Notes: generated by a model from the sequence alone, not told the origin. A stretch of 64,000 nt of DNA from ZC4RG30 sp049841155 (GCA_049841155.1 JASGHI010000003.1:124001-188000); one strand, 5' to 3'. Counted from the first letter of the stretch, positions 7,666-15,947 are shown. Translations and numbers: made by a program.

Positions 7666-9334
7666 TCGCGGCGATCTCCTCGGTGGTGCCCGAGCGTCGG
7701 TGGCGGTATTCCAGGCGGCCGGCGGCGATGCCGCGATCTCCGATCACGATGCAGTGCGGGATGCCCAGCAGCTCTGCATCGGCGAACTTCACGCCGGGGC
7801 GCGCGTCGCGGTCGTCATAAAGGACATCGATGCCGGCTGCTCCGAGAGCGGCATACAGCTCGTCGGCCAGCCTGCGCACCGGTTCGGAACGGTCGTGATT
7901 GAGCGTGACCAGCAGCACGGTGAAGGGGGCGATGGGTTCGGGCCAGATGATTCCCTTGTCATCGTGATTCTGTTCAATGGCTGCTGCCACGATGCGCGTC
8001 ACACCTATGCCGTAGCAGCCCATCAGCGGCGTGAGCGCCTTGCCCGCCGGGTCCAGCACCGTGGCCTGCATGGCCTCGCTGTACTTGCGGCCCAGCTGGA
8101 AGATATGGCCTACCTCGATGCCGCGGCGGATCTGCACCCTGCCGTGGCCGCTGGGGCTGGGGTCTCCGGCGACCACATTGCGCAGGTCGGCCGCCTCGGC
8201 GGCAGGCAGGTCGCGCTCCCAGTTGACGCCGGTGAGATGCTCGTCCCTGGCATTGGCGCCGCAGACGAAATCTGCGAGCGCCAGTGCCGCGTGATCGGCG
8301 ATCACGCGCATGGCAAGGCCCCGGGGCCCGATGTAGCCCGGCTCGGTGCCGGCAGCCTCGCGCACCCGCGCCGGCGTTGCCATGCGCAGCGGGTTGGCGA
8401 CGCCGGGGATTTTCTGCGCCTTGACTGCATTGAGTTCGTGATCGCCGCGCAGCACCAGCGCCACGGTTGCCCCGTCGCTGCCGTCGACGATCAGCGTTTT
8501 CACGCAGCGCGCCGGCTCCACGCCCAGCAGTTTCGACACCTCGTCGATGGTGCGCGCGCCTGGTGTGGGAACCTGCTGCAGGGCCTGCGAGGGCGCCGGC
8601 CGGGGATCCTGGGGCGGCAATGCCGGCGCGAGCTCGAGATTCGCGGCATAGTCGTCCGCATCCGACACCGCGATGGCGTCCTCGCCGGAATCGGCCAGCA
8701 CCTGGAATTCCTCCGAAGCCGTGCCGCCGATGGAGCCGTTGTCGGCCCGTACCGCGCGGAAGGTCAGGCCCATGCGCTCGAACATGCGCGTGTAGGCCTG
8801 CTTCATGGCCTCGTACCCCGCGGCGAGCGAGGCCTGGTCGGCATGGAAGGAATAGGCGTCCTTCATGATGAATTCGCGGCCGCGCATCACGCCGAAGCGC
8901 GGCCGGATCTCGTCGCGGAACTTCATCTGGATCTGGTAGAAGTTCACCGGCAGCTGGCGGTAGCTCCTGAGCTCGCGCCGCGCGATGTCGGTGATCACTT
9001 CCTCGTGGGTGGGGCCGATCACGAAGTCGCGCTCGTGCCGGTCCTTGAGGCGCAGCAGTTCGGGGCCGTACTGCTCCCAGCGGCCCGACTCCTGCCACAG
9101 CTCCGCGGGCTGCACGGCCGGCATCAGCAGCTCCAGCGCGCCGGCGCGGTCCATCTCCTCGCGGATGATGCGTTCCACCTTGCGCACGCTCCTGAGGCCC
9201 ATGGGCAGGAAGCTGTAGATGCCGGCGGCGAGGCGGCGGATGAGCCCCGCGCGCAGCATCAGCTTGTGGCTGACGACTTCGGCTTCGGAGGGGGTTTCCT
9301 TGGTGGTGTTGATCGGATACTGGGAAAGGCGCAT
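7622..9334 (-). CDS. proS: Prolyl-tRNA synthetase
   Basis: Class II aminoacyl-tRNA synthetase, 570 residues, bacterial type with the editing (INS) domain inserted between motifs 2 and 3. It begins MRLSQYPINTTKETPSEAE; motif 1 spans about 45-80, motif 2 contains FRDEIRPRFGVMRGREF near 140-156, and motif 3 is GCYGIGVTR near residue 450. The editing insert (about 225-400) includes DEVSKLLGVEPARCVKTL. It is divergent from pssA with a 72-base gap. Confidence 0.97.
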   Translation of the reverse strand: MRLSQYPINTTKETPSEAEVVSHKLMLRAGLIRRLAAGIYSFLPMGLRSVRKVERIIREEMDRAGALELLMPAVQPAELWQESGRWEQYGPELLRLKDRHERDFVIGPTHEEVITDIARRELRSYRQLPVNFYQIQMKFRDEIRPRFGVMRGREFIMKDAYSFHADQASLAAGYEAMKQAYTRMFERMGLTFRAVRADNGSIGGTASEEFQVLADSGEDAIAVSDADDYAANLELAPALPPQDPRPAPSQALQQVPTPGARTIDEVSKLLGVEPARCVKTLIVDGSDGATVALVLRGDHELNAVKAQKIPGVANPLRMATPARVREAAGTEPGYIGPRGLAMRVIADHAALALADFVCGANARDEHLTGVNWERDLPAAEAADLRNVVAGDPSPSGHGRVQIRRGIEVGHIFQLGRKYSEAMQATVLDPAGKALTPLMGCYGIGVTRIVAAAIEQNHDDKGIIWPEPIAPFTVLLVTLNHDRSEPVRRLADELYAALGAAGIDVLYDDRDARPGVKFADAELLGIPHCIVIGDRGIAAGRLEYRHRRSGTTEEIAANDVLAEIRRRLAAV

Positions 9335-9406
9335 GGATGCAATGGCTGGCGGGTGGGCCGGGAATTTGTGGCTGGGTAGCCCTTAAGCCTATCATCGCGG
9401 CAGCCT

Positions 9407-10183
9407 ATGGACCCTGAAAACCTGCCGGAACGCCCGCGCAGCCGCGCGATCTACCTGCTGCCGAACCTGCTGACGACGGGCTGCCTGTTCTCCGGGTTCT
9501 ACGCCATCGTCGCCGCGATCGACGGCAATTTCGAGCGCGCGGGCTTCGCCGTGTTCGTCGCAATGCTGTTCGATACGCTCGATGGGCGCACGGCGCGGCT
9601 CACGCGCACCGAGAGCGCCTTCGGCAAGGAATACGACAGCCTCGCGGACATGGTGTCCTTCGGCCTCGCGCCGGCGATCGTCGCGTACCAGTGGGGCGTG
9701 GCGCGCCTGTTCGAATACGGCAATGTCTGGGGCCGGCTGGGCTGGCTCGCCGCGTTCTTCTATGCCGTTTGCGCGGCGCTGCGTCTGGCCCGCTTCAATA
9801 CCCGGGCCGGTGCCGACAAGCATTTCTTCGAGGGCCTGCCCAGCCCTTCGGCGGCGGCCATCGTCTCGGCCTTCATCTGGTCTGCCAGCGGCTGGCATGA
9901 GCCGGGCCTGGTGGGGCTCATCATCGCGCTGCTGATCACCGCCGCGGCCGGTGCACTCATGGTAAGCAGCTTCGGCTACAACAGCTTCAAGCAGATCAAT
10001 CTCGAAGGTCCGGTGCGGTTCGCGACGCTGGTGCTGGTGCCGGTGGGCATCGTCGTGGTCGTGAGCCATGCGCCGCTGAGCCTGCTGCTGATCTTCGGCG
10101 GCTATGCCTTGTCGGGGCCGCTGACATGGCTGCTGCGCCGCCTGCGCCGCAGCCGCCGCGACGGCCCGGCCGGAGAAGGGTAG
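9407..10183 (+). CDS. pssA: CDP-diacylglycerol-serine O-phosphatidyltransferase (type II PssA)
   Basis: Makes phosphatidylserine, precursor of phosphatidylethanolamine, in the inner membrane. 258 residues with IYLLPNLLTTGCLFSGFYA followed by the catalytic signature DTLDGRTARLTRTES and GKEYDSLADMVSFG (about 63-90), then multiple transmembrane helices and an Arg-rich tail. This is the subclass II enzyme related to the CDP-alcohol family, not the E. coli phospholipase-D-like type. It is followed two bases later by the uracil-DNA glycosylase gene. Confidence 0.93.
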   Translation: MDPENLPERPRSRAIYLLPNLLTTGCLFSGFYAIVAAIDGNFERAGFAVFVAMLFDTLDGRTARLTRTESAFGKEYDSLADMVSFGLAPAIVAYQWGVARLFEYGNVWGRLGWLAAFFYAVCAALRLARFNTRAGADKHFFEGLPSPSAAAIVSAFIWSASGWHEPGLVGLIIALLITAAAGALMVSSFGYNSFKQINLEGPVRFATLVLVPVGIVVVVSHAPLSLLLIFGGYALSGPLTWLLRRLRRSRRDGPAGEG

Positions 10184-10185
10184 CC

Positions 10186-10920
10186 GTGCGCGATCGCGCC
10201 GCCTACCTCAAGGCGCTGGGCGTGGAAGACTGGCGGCTGCGCCACGGCCGTGATCAAAGGCAGGAGCAGGGCGATGACCCGCCTCCTGCGCCGGAACTCT
10301 TTGCCGCGCAGGATCCGGCGCCCGCCTGCATCGCTGCCGCCGCGGCCATCCCGGATCCGGATTCCTGGGAGCAGGTGGCCGCCGAAGTGGCCGTGTGCAC
10401 GCGCTGTCCGCTGCACCAGGGCCGTACCCACACCGTCTTCGGGGTGGGCAACCGCAATGCGCACTGGCTGATCGTCGGCGAGGCGCCGGGCGCCGAGGAG
10501 GATCGCCGGGGAGAGCCCTTCGTCGGCCGCGCCGGCCAGCTGCTCAACTCGATGCTGCGCGGCATAGGGCTGGAACGCGAGCAGGTGTTCATCGCCAATG
10601 TGCTCAAGTGCCGGCCGCCGAACAATCGCGATCCCCAGCCCGCGGAGGTCGCGCAATGCCTGCCGTATCTGGAGCGTCAGATCGCGCTGCTGCGGCCGCG
10701 CATCATGCTGGCCGTGGGACGCATCGCCGCGCAGAACCTGCTGGCCACCGACACGCCCATCGGCAGACTGCGCGGCCATGTGCACGCCTTCGGTGCCGCC
10801 CGCACGCCGCTGGTCATCACCTATCACCCGGCCTACCTGCTGCGTTCCCCCAGCGAGAAACGCAAGGCCTGGGAAGACCTGAAGTTCGCGCGGCGCGTGT
10901 ACCGCGAACGCTCCGCATGA
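10186..10920 (+). CDS. Family 4 uracil-DNA glycosylase (Fe-S)
   Basis: Removes uracil from DNA. Start set at GTG 10186 (244 residues) because GGAGAAGGG lies just upstream and the alternative ATG at 10126 would sit inside pssA. After a variable N-terminus, the CTRCPLHQGRT segment and the later VLKCRPPNNRDPQPAEVAQC segment supply four cysteines for a [4Fe-4S] cluster. Motif 1 is GEAPGAEED and motif 2 is HPAYLLR, both family 4 features. The stop overlaps the rimI start (ATGA). Confidence 0.92.
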   Translation: MRDRAAYLKALGVEDWRLRHGRDQRQEQGDDPPPAPELFAAQDPAPACIAAAAAIPDPDSWEQVAAEVAVCTRCPLHQGRTHTVFGVGNRNAHWLIVGEAPGAEEDRRGEPFVGRAGQLLNSMLRGIGLEREQVFIANVLKCRPPNNRDPQPAEVAQCLPYLERQIALLRPRIMLAVGRIAAQNLLATDTPIGRLRGHVHAFGAARTPLVITYHPAYLLRSPSEKRKAWEDLKFARRVYRERSA

Positions 10921-11387
10921 GTGCACTGCCCGAGATCCTGATCCGGGACATGGGGTTCGACGATGTGGATGCCGTCGTCGCGCTGGAACGCGCCTCTTAC
11001 GCTTTTCCGTGGAGCGAAGGCATCTTCCGCGACTGCCTGCGGGTGGGCTACTACTGCTGCATCGTGGAGCTGGACCACCTCATCATCGGCTATGCCGTGA
11101 TGAGCAGCGGCGCGGGCGAGGCGCATGTGCTCAACCTGTGCATGGACCAGCGTTACCGCTGCCGCGGCATCGGCGGCGCGCTGCTGGCGCACCTGCTGGA
11201 GTTCGCGAAGTCGACCGGTGCCGAAGACGTGTATCTGGAAGTGCGCCCGTCCAACACCGTCGCCGTGCGTCTGTACCAGTCCCGGGGGTTTGCGCAGATC
11301 GGCATCCGCAAGGGTTACTACCAGGCGGTGGATGGACGCGAGGACGCGGTGGTGCTGCGCAAGCGGCTGGGCAAGTCCCGGCGCTAG
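10917..11387 (+). CDS. rimI: Ribosomal protein S18-alanine N-acetyltransferase
   Basis: GNAT-fold acetyltransferase, 156 residues. Start ATG 10917 overlaps the preceding stop. RimI features are ASYAFPWSEGIFRDCL near residue 26, the acetyl-CoA loop RYRCRGIGGALL near 78-89, and EVRPSNTVAVRLYQSRGF (catalytic Glu and Tyr region) near 107-124. In many genomes it sits by tsaB; here it follows a UDG gene, which is also a frequent arrangement. Alternative GNAT substrates cannot be excluded but the match is good. Confidence 0.9.
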   Translation: MSALPEILIRDMGFDDVDAVVALERASYAFPWSEGIFRDCLRVGYYCCIVELDHLIIGYAVMSSGAGEAHVLNLCMDQRYRCRGIGGALLAHLLEFAKSTGAEDVYLEVRPSNTVAVRLYQSRGFAQIGIRKGYYQAVDGREDAVVLRKRLGKSRR

Positions 11388-11408
11388 CCGCGCAGGCAAT
11401 CGCGGCGA

Positions 11409-11438
11409 TTGCCTGGCCGAATTGCGGCGTCGTACAAT
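11409..11438 (+). promoter_or_regulatory. Promoter for the crcB riboswitch transcript
   Basis: A -35 like TTGCCT (11409-11414), an 18-base spacer and -10 TACAAT (11433-11438). Transcription would start about 11445, exactly at the 5' edge of the fluoride aptamer, which supports the assignment. Confidence 0.6.
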
Positions 11439-11445
11439 TTCCCGC

Positions 11446-11528
11446 AAGGAGATGGCATTCCTCCGCTAACCGCCGCTTCGCGGCTGATGATGCCTACGCT
11501 TGGAGCCGGCCGGCGGGCGTAGCTTTTT
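11446..11528 (+). promoter_or_regulatory. Fluoride riboswitch upstream of crcB
   Basis: Matches the crcB-motif aptamer: GGAGATGGCATTCCTCC, then CTAACCGCC, a short hairpin, and CTGATGATGCCTACG (to about 11498). The 3' aptamer strand CTACGC (11494-11499) can instead pair with GCGTAG (11517-11522), which is followed by CTTTTT. That forms an intrinsic terminator mutually exclusive with the aptamer. Fluoride binding should therefore switch transcription of crcB on. Confidence 0.93.
11494..11528 (+). terminator. Riboswitch-controlled terminator
   Basis: Stem CTACGC/GCGTAG around a GCCGGCCGGC core followed by five T residues. Its left arm is shared with the fluoride aptamer, so formation depends on ligand. 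Confidence 0.8.
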
Positions 11529-11570
11529 GATTGCAGCCTGTCCGTTTCGCGACATACAGAGGACAGGTTC

Positions 11571-11966
11571 ATGTGGAAATCGATCCTGGCGGTCAGCATC
11601 GGCGGCGCATTGGGTACATTGCTGCGGTGGCAGAGCGGACTGCTGCTCAACAGGTTCTTTCCGCTGATTCCGCCGGGAACGCTGGCCGTCAATCTCGTCG
11701 GCGGCTACATCATCGGTTTTGCGATGGGCCTGTTTGCCAGCATGCCGAACCTGGCTCCGGAGTGGCGGCTGCTCGTCATCACGGGGTTCTGCGGCGGACT
11801 CACGACCTTTTCGACGTTCTCCAGCGAGCTGGTGGTGCTGTTGAGGCAGGGCTCGGTGGCCTGGGCCGGTTCGCATATTCTCGTCCATGTTGCCGCCTCG
11901 GCGATCATGACGTTCCTGGGACTTGCGACCGTGGAGTGGCTCAAGCCCATGGGCGGCGGTGCCTGA
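11571..11966 (+). CDS. crcB: Fluoride channel CrcB/Fluc
   Basis: Small dual-topology fluoride exporter, 131 residues with four transmembrane helices. Signatures: GGALGTLLRWQ (10-20), PPGTLAVNLVGGYIIGF (Asn of the pore) and the conserved GFCGGLTTFSTFSSE motif (Phe box and Na+-binding turn) near residues 72-86. Directly controlled by the riboswitch 40 bases upstream. Convergent with the DUF190 gene. Confidence 0.97.
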   Translation: MWKSILAVSIGGALGTLLRWQSGLLLNRFFPLIPPGTLAVNLVGGYIIGFAMGLFASMPNLAPEWRLLVITGFCGGLTTFSTFSSELVVLLRQGSVAWAGSHILVHVAASAIMTFLGLATVEWLKPMGGGA

Positions 11967-11967
11967 T

Positions 11968-12285
11968 TCAAGCCCGGCCGACGTGACCATACTCGACCGG
12001 GATGATCACGTAGGCCAGGCTGAAATCCTCCTCCGCCAGCAGCTTCATCAGACGCTGGAACGCCGCTTCGTCGCAGGAAGCGGTGATCATCAGCGGCTGG
12101 TCGGCCAGCTCGAAGAAATGGGCGGAGTGAAAGCGGCCGGTGTGGTCGACGCCTTCGGCAGCGTTGAACAGCGATGCGCCGACGGCGCCGTTTTTCATCA
12201 GGAATTTCAGCAGCCATTCGCCGAGAGGCTCGTGGCCCCGTTTGCGGTTCTGTTCGGTGAAGAACGTCAGCTGATAGCCTTTCAT
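11968..12285 (-). CDS. DUF190 family protein
   Basis: A 105-residue soluble protein. The opening GYQLTFFTEQNRKRGHEPLGEWLLKF and the closing AYVIIPVEYG are typical of DUF190, a ferredoxin-like (PII-like) fold often found beside crcB. The role is unproven; it may sense a small ligand and modulate the channel or antiporter. It is the last gene of the leftward transcript that starts at the second fluoride riboswitch (antiporter, USP stub, DUF190). Confidence 0.85.
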   Translation of the reverse strand: MKGYQLTFFTEQNRKRGHEPLGEWLLKFLMKNGAVGASLFNAAEGVDHTGRFHSAHFFELADQPLMITASCDEAAFQRLMKLLAEEDFSLAYVIIPVEYGHVGRA

Positions 12286-12300
12286 GGCAGCTCCTCGAAT

Positions 12301-12456
12301 TCAGGCCACGGTCTGCGGTGAAACATATTGTCCGTTGCGGCAGCGTCGCGCAAAGGTCATGGCTTCCTTGCGGTCTGGCGCTTTACCACCGTGATGGCGC
12401 AGCGCGCTGCGTGCATCCGCGGAGCCGTCATAGGCCAGCAGGATCTTCTTGATCAT
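12301..12456 (-). pseudogene. Universal stress protein remnant
   Basis: A 51-codon frame whose first 18 residues (IKKILLAYDGSADARSAL) are the exact N-terminal strand-helix of a UspA domain. The remaining 33 residues (HHGGKAPDRKEAM onward) do not resemble the rest of the domain and lack the GxxxxG nucleotide loop. The ATG overlaps the antiporter stop (ATGA), so it is still positioned to be translated. Most likely a truncated usp gene; a short functional peptide is possible but unsupported. Confidence 0.6.
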
Positions 12457-13676
12457 GTTGCTTCGTCCCGTGGTGGGCGCTGCGCTGTCGCAGCGGATCC
12501 GGCCGACTGCGCGGGGCCTGCGGCGAGCAGGTGTCGTGGCAGGAAGAAGGCATTGGCAATGAGAGTGGGGACGACGGCGCTGCCGATCACGGCTGCCACC
12601 AGCGCCGAGTACTGGGCCTGCGTGATGATCTTGTGCGAGAGGCCGAACAGCGCCGAGATGGTGCCGAAGGTGAGCCCGGTGGACATCAGCATGGTGGTGT
12701 ACATGCTCTCCTGCCGCGGCGACTTCAGGGCGCGGGTGAGCGGGTAGACGCCCACTATCTTCGTCAGCATCTTGGCAACGAGCAGGACCATGAACGCGGC
12801 CGGCGCCGCGGCCAGCGACGGCAGCGACACCAGCGAGCCCGCGCGTATGAAGTAGAAGGGCGTCAGCAGGCCGAAGGTGAGGGTGCGCAGGCGGCGGACC
12901 AGCGCGTGGTCCTTGCCCACCGTGCCGGCGAGCACTATGCCGATCAGGTAGGCGGGCAGCACGGCCTCGCTGTCCGCCCAGGTGGCCAGCGCGCCGAGGC
13001 CGAACAGGCACATCATCAGGTATTTCGCTTCCAGTTCGGAGGGCCGGTTGCCGAAGCGCTTGAAGAAGCGCGGCGTCAGCCACGGCAGGATCACGAAGGC
13101 CACGATGCCGGCGCCGAGGAACACCAGGGTCTTCGCCGTGAATGGCGCGAAAATGAGGCCCAGGCCTATGACCGTGGCGAGGTCGGTCACGAAGCAGGCC
13201 GCGAGCACGGCCTTGCCGTAGTCGGTGATGTTCAGGCCGAATTCGAGCATCACCGCATAGATGACGGCCACCGAAGTGGTCGACATCGCGATGCCGGCAA
13301 GCCAGCTCGCCAGCGGATCCCAGCCGAGCAGCCAGCGGGCCGCGGCCGCGCAGCCGAGAAAGGGCACCGCGAAACTCACGAGGCCGATGGCAAGGGCCTG
13401 CCGCCATTGCCTGCGGAACACCGACGGGTCGAGCTCGGCACCGGCCAGGAAGGTCAGCAGGATGGCGCCGGCGCCGGCCAGGAACTGCAGCCAGCTGGCG
13501 TCGGTGGCCAGGATTGCCGTGCCGAATGCCGCGCCGATGAGCAGCTGCGCGATCGTGCCGACGACGATCTCCGAAAGCGCCGTCGCGACGCGAAACCCGA
13601 CGGCAAGCAGCGTCGCAACCAGCGCGAGCGCCATCCACAAAGCGGCCTGGGTCCAGATTGCGGTCATTTGTGCCAC
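12453..13676 (-). CDS. Cation:proton antiporter (CPA2 type), fluoride-regulated
   Basis: About 407 residues with 11-13 hydrophobic helices. FLAGAELDPSVFRRQWRQA and the TSVAVIYAVMLEFG region resemble the Kef/NapA-like Na+/H+ exchanger domain; no RCK or TrkA-N regulatory domain follows. Start GTG at 13676, or the ATG at 13667 nine bases later. A fluoride riboswitch lies directly upstream on the same strand; antiporters of this kind are known members of fluoride regulons. The transported ion is not known. The stop overlaps the USP remnant. Confidence 0.88.
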   Translation of the reverse strand: MAQMTAIWTQAALWMALALVATLLAVGFRVATALSEIVVGTIAQLLIGAAFGTAILATDASWLQFLAGAGAILLTFLAGAELDPSVFRRQWRQALAIGLVSFAVPFLGCAAAARWLLGWDPLASWLAGIAMSTTSVAVIYAVMLEFGLNITDYGKAVLAACFVTDLATVIGLGLIFAPFTAKTLVFLGAGIVAFVILPWLTPRFFKRFGNRPSELEAKYLMMCLFGLGALATWADSEAVLPAYLIGIVLAGTVGKDHALVRRLRTLTFGLLTPFYFIRAGSLVSLPSLAAAPAAFMVLLVAKMLTKIVGVYPLTRALKSPRQESMYTTMLMSTGLTFGTISALFGLSHKIITQAQYSALVAAVIGSAVVPTLIANAFFLPRHLLAAGPAQSAGSAATAQRPPRDEAT

Positions 13677-13725
13677 GTCATCCGTTCGAACGAATCGGGC
13701 TGACCGGCGGCGGGGGCGGCAACTG

Positions 13726-13812
13726 CCTACAGCCCCGACCGCGGTCAGGTTCTGTAGGCGTCATCAGCAGCGGGCTCAGGACCCTCTGCGGTTAGGGAGG
13801 AACGCCATCTCC
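13726..13812 (-). promoter_or_regulatory. Second fluoride riboswitch, upstream of the antiporter
   Basis: Read on the minus strand from 13812: GGAGATGGCGTTCCTCC, CTAACCGC, a hairpin of variable length, then CTGATGACGCCTACAG. All conserved blocks of the crcB motif are present. CCTACAG (13752-13758) can alternatively pair with CTGTAGG (13726-13732) to make a long hairpin that captures the aptamer's 3' strand. No U-run follows it, so the control mode (termination, stability or translation) is unclear. A TATAGT-like -10 on the minus strand lies at 13820-13825. Confidence 0.9.
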
Positions 13813-13935
13813 AGCTGCGACTATACGCCGCTGCCGCATGTGCAGCCAGCGGCGGGGTGTGGCAAGGATCCCGGCACGCCCATTCTTCATGTCAAACTGG
13901 CATATCGCGGACACCGATCCACCGCAGAGGTTCTG

Positions 13936-14916
13936 ATGACGACGCCGGCGGCGAGCGCTTCCCTTCCGGCGCTGATGTATCTCGGTGCGTCCGACATCGC
14001 GGCCTGCGGCATCGGGCTGCCGGAGGTGGTGGCGGCTGTCCGGCAGGCGTTTGTGCGGCTCGGGCAGCGGCAGGCGGCGATCGGTGCGCCACTGCACCTG
14101 CGCCTTGATTCGGGCGCCCACTTCTGCGCCAAGGGCGGCGCACTGCCCATCGAGGGCGTCGCGGTGATCAAGCTCTTTGGCAATGTCCCGGACAATGGCC
14201 GGCGCGGCCTGCCGGATTACAATCCGCTGCTGGTGCTCCACGAGGTCCAGACCGGATTGGTGCTGGCGGTGATGGATGGTGCCTGGCTTACCGCCGTGCG
14301 CACCGCGGCCCTGACCGCCACCGCCGCGCAGGTGCTGGCGCCGGTGCCGGCGCGGCGGCTCGGCCTGATCGGCAGTGGCCGGCAGGCACATGCGCATTAC
14401 GACGTGCTGCGCCTGCAGCATCCTCTGGCGGAACTGACTGTGTTCAGCCGCAATGGGCAGACTGCCGGTGAACTGGTGCGGCGGGCGCAGGCCGATGGCT
14501 ACGGCGCGCGTGCCTGCTCCACTCCCGAGGCCGCAATCGAAGGCCAGGACATCGTCGTCAGCACCATTCCTAAGAACATGGTTGCGTCCACTGGCATGCT
14601 GGATGCGCGCCGGCTTGCGCCGCAGGCCTTCGTGTCGATGGTGGACATGGGCTTCTCGTGGCAGCCGTCCTCGCTGGAGGCGTTCGATCTGGTCGTCAGC
14701 GACGAGATCGATCCCGTGACACGCGAAAGCCGTGAGCAGCTCAATCACCACGGCCCGTTCGACGCCGATCTTGCCGAGGTGCTGCGCACGCCGCCCGCGC
14801 CGCGCGGCCGTGCGGCGTTCATCTTTGCCGGCAGCGGACTGGCCGACGCGGCCGTCGCCGAGCTGATCTGGCGCCGCGCGCGCGAACGCGGGCTGGGCAC
14901 TCCGCTGCGGCGCTGA
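13936..14916 (+). CDS. Ornithine cyclodeaminase / mu-crystallin family protein
   Basis: NAD(P)-dependent enzyme of the OCD family, 326 residues from ATG 13936; an upstream in-frame extension overlaps the riboswitch region and is not family-like. RLGLIGSGRQAHAHYDVL (about 142-159) is the Rossmann loop. DGAWLTAVRTAALTA matches the conserved Arg-Thr region, and DLVVSDEIDPVTRESREQ comes near the end. Members include ornithine cyclodeaminase, alanine dehydrogenase and ketimine reductases; the substrate cannot be assigned. It is the last host gene before the prfC element. Confidence 0.85.
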   Translation: MTTPAASASLPALMYLGASDIAACGIGLPEVVAAVRQAFVRLGQRQAAIGAPLHLRLDSGAHFCAKGGALPIEGVAVIKLFGNVPDNGRRGLPDYNPLLVLHEVQTGLVLAVMDGAWLTAVRTAALTATAAQVLAPVPARRLGLIGSGRQAHAHYDVLRLQHPLAELTVFSRNGQTAGELVRRAQADGYGARACSTPEAAIEGQDIVVSTIPKNMVASTGMLDARRLAPQAFVSMVDMGFSWQPSSLEAFDLVVSDEIDPVTRESREQLNHHGPFDADLAEVLRTPPAPRGRAAFIFAGSGLADAAVAELIWRRARERGLGTPLRR

Positions 14917-14982
14917 GACGCATAGGGTACCATTCGGCAAATCAACGCCTTGAATGTGCTTCCCGCCTGGTGACGGACTGGT

Positions 14983-15069
14983 ATGGCTGACGCAATTGCT
15001 GGAGAGATCGGGAAAAGATGCACCTTTCCCCTCATCTCCCACCCGCGTAATACCCTGGCGGAAAAATAG
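14983..15069 (+). pseudogene. prfC: Displaced native 5' end of prfC (attL stub)
   Basis: A 28-codon frame beginning MADAIAGEIGKR and continuing CTFPLISHP, which lines up with KRRTFAIISHP of the intact prfC at 23487. After the shared core TCATCTCCCACCC (15032-15044) the sequence changes to element DNA and stops at TAG (15067). This is what is left of the original prfC start after insertion of the 8.5-kb element. Substitutions in residues normally invariant (R to C, AI to PL) indicate drift without selection. Confidence 0.8.
15013..15044 (+). repeat. Left attachment site (attL) with 13-bp core
   Basis: Core TCATCTCCCACCC at 15032-15044, identical to 23509-23521. Counting 19 bases further left, 26 of 32 positions match the right copy by hand alignment. 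Confidence 0.78.
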
Positions 15070-15174
15070 GGACAGGCTGAGACAGAATCGTCACGAGATG
15101 CCTTGTTTTCCAGCCTTTCGTGAAGATTGCCTCTGACAGGCCGCGATACCCCAAGACACGCCGAGACTGAGTGG

Positions 15175-15235
15175 ATGTGTCCCCAGATGTGTCCCTAGAA
15201 TCGCCTCCCTGGAGTTGGGCGAAATTAGGGACACA
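15175..15235. repeat. Left arm-type repeats TGTGTCCC
   Basis: Two direct copies (ATGTGTCCCC at 15175-15184, ATGTGTCCCT at 15187-15196) and one inverted copy (TTAGGGACACA at 15225-15235). The same word occurs twice at the right end of the element. The layout resembles integrase arm-binding sites. The rest of 14917-15255 holds no gene except the prfC stub. Confidence 0.5.
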
Positions 15236-15255
15236 GCGCTTGCGGGGATGCGGAA

Positions 15256-15715
15256 ATGTGAGTAACCGACAGCTGGCTGAAGGCTAATTACCGGCGGCAT
15301 CGCCCGGATCGTCTGGAGCGCGCCGATCGGGACGGGCTCACGATTCGTGTGTCGCCCACCGGTAAGGTTTCATACCTTGTGCGTTACCGGTACAACGGTA
15401 GCCCGCACACCAAGCGCCTGCTGATGGGGGGTCCTATCCCCGCATGTCGTTGGCTGCCGCGCGGGCGGAGACGGAACGCCTGCGGGGGCGAGGGTCGTGC
15501 GGCGGCTCGAAAAGCAGGCCATCGTCAAGGCGCCGACGGCCGAGCAACTGTTCAGGTTCTGGTACGAGAAGTACTGTGTTCCGCAGAAGGTTGGGCACAA
15601 GGAAGTCCTGTGCTCGTTCGAGCTCTATGCGTTCCCGAGGATCGGCTCGTTCCCGGCAGACAAAGTTACGCCGCCGCGGCTGGCTGCAGGTCGCGCGCGG
15701 CTTGTCCGACGAAGG
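15256..15715 (+). pseudogene. Decayed tyrosine integrase (DUF4102-type N-terminus)
   Basis: Integrase sequence is recoverable only across shifting frames. DSWLKANYRRHRPDRLERAD and DGLTIRVSPTGKVSYLVRYR (about 15268-15430) form the DUF4102 arm-binding domain. MSLAAARAETERLRGRG (15444 on, a different frame) follows, then RRLEKQAIVKAPTAEQLF and RFWYEKYCV (15500-15600, a third frame). The catalytic domain with its R-H-R-Y residues is missing. Its position beside attL and its orientation into the element fit an original island integrase. Confidence 0.8.
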
Positions 15716-15854
15716 AGATATCGGGCTGGCTCGTGATGTGGTGGAGTTCGTCCTCGGCATGGCGCCGGCCAGGACTGAGCGCGAGCAGGTTGGGGCACAT
15801 TTGCAGGCGGCGATTCGTTCCAGGGTTCCTGACCCGCCTATGCAAGGGCAGTGA
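15690..15854 (+). other. Unassigned coding relic
   Basis: An open stretch in the frame ending at 15854 reads GLSDEGDIGLARDVVEFVLG and on to MAPARTEREQVGAHLQ. It looks like genuine protein with helical character but does not continue the integrase, and it has no start of its own. It may be the tail of a deleted mobile-element gene. The remaining 15855-15947 shows nothing recognisable. Confidence 0.35.
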
Positions 15855-15947
15855 GGCGCGACTTGCGACAATGGTAAATCGCAGGGCTCAGTCCATGATT
15901 CATCCCAAAGATTGAGCATGGAATAATGTGGCGATCGCGAAGGTGGT

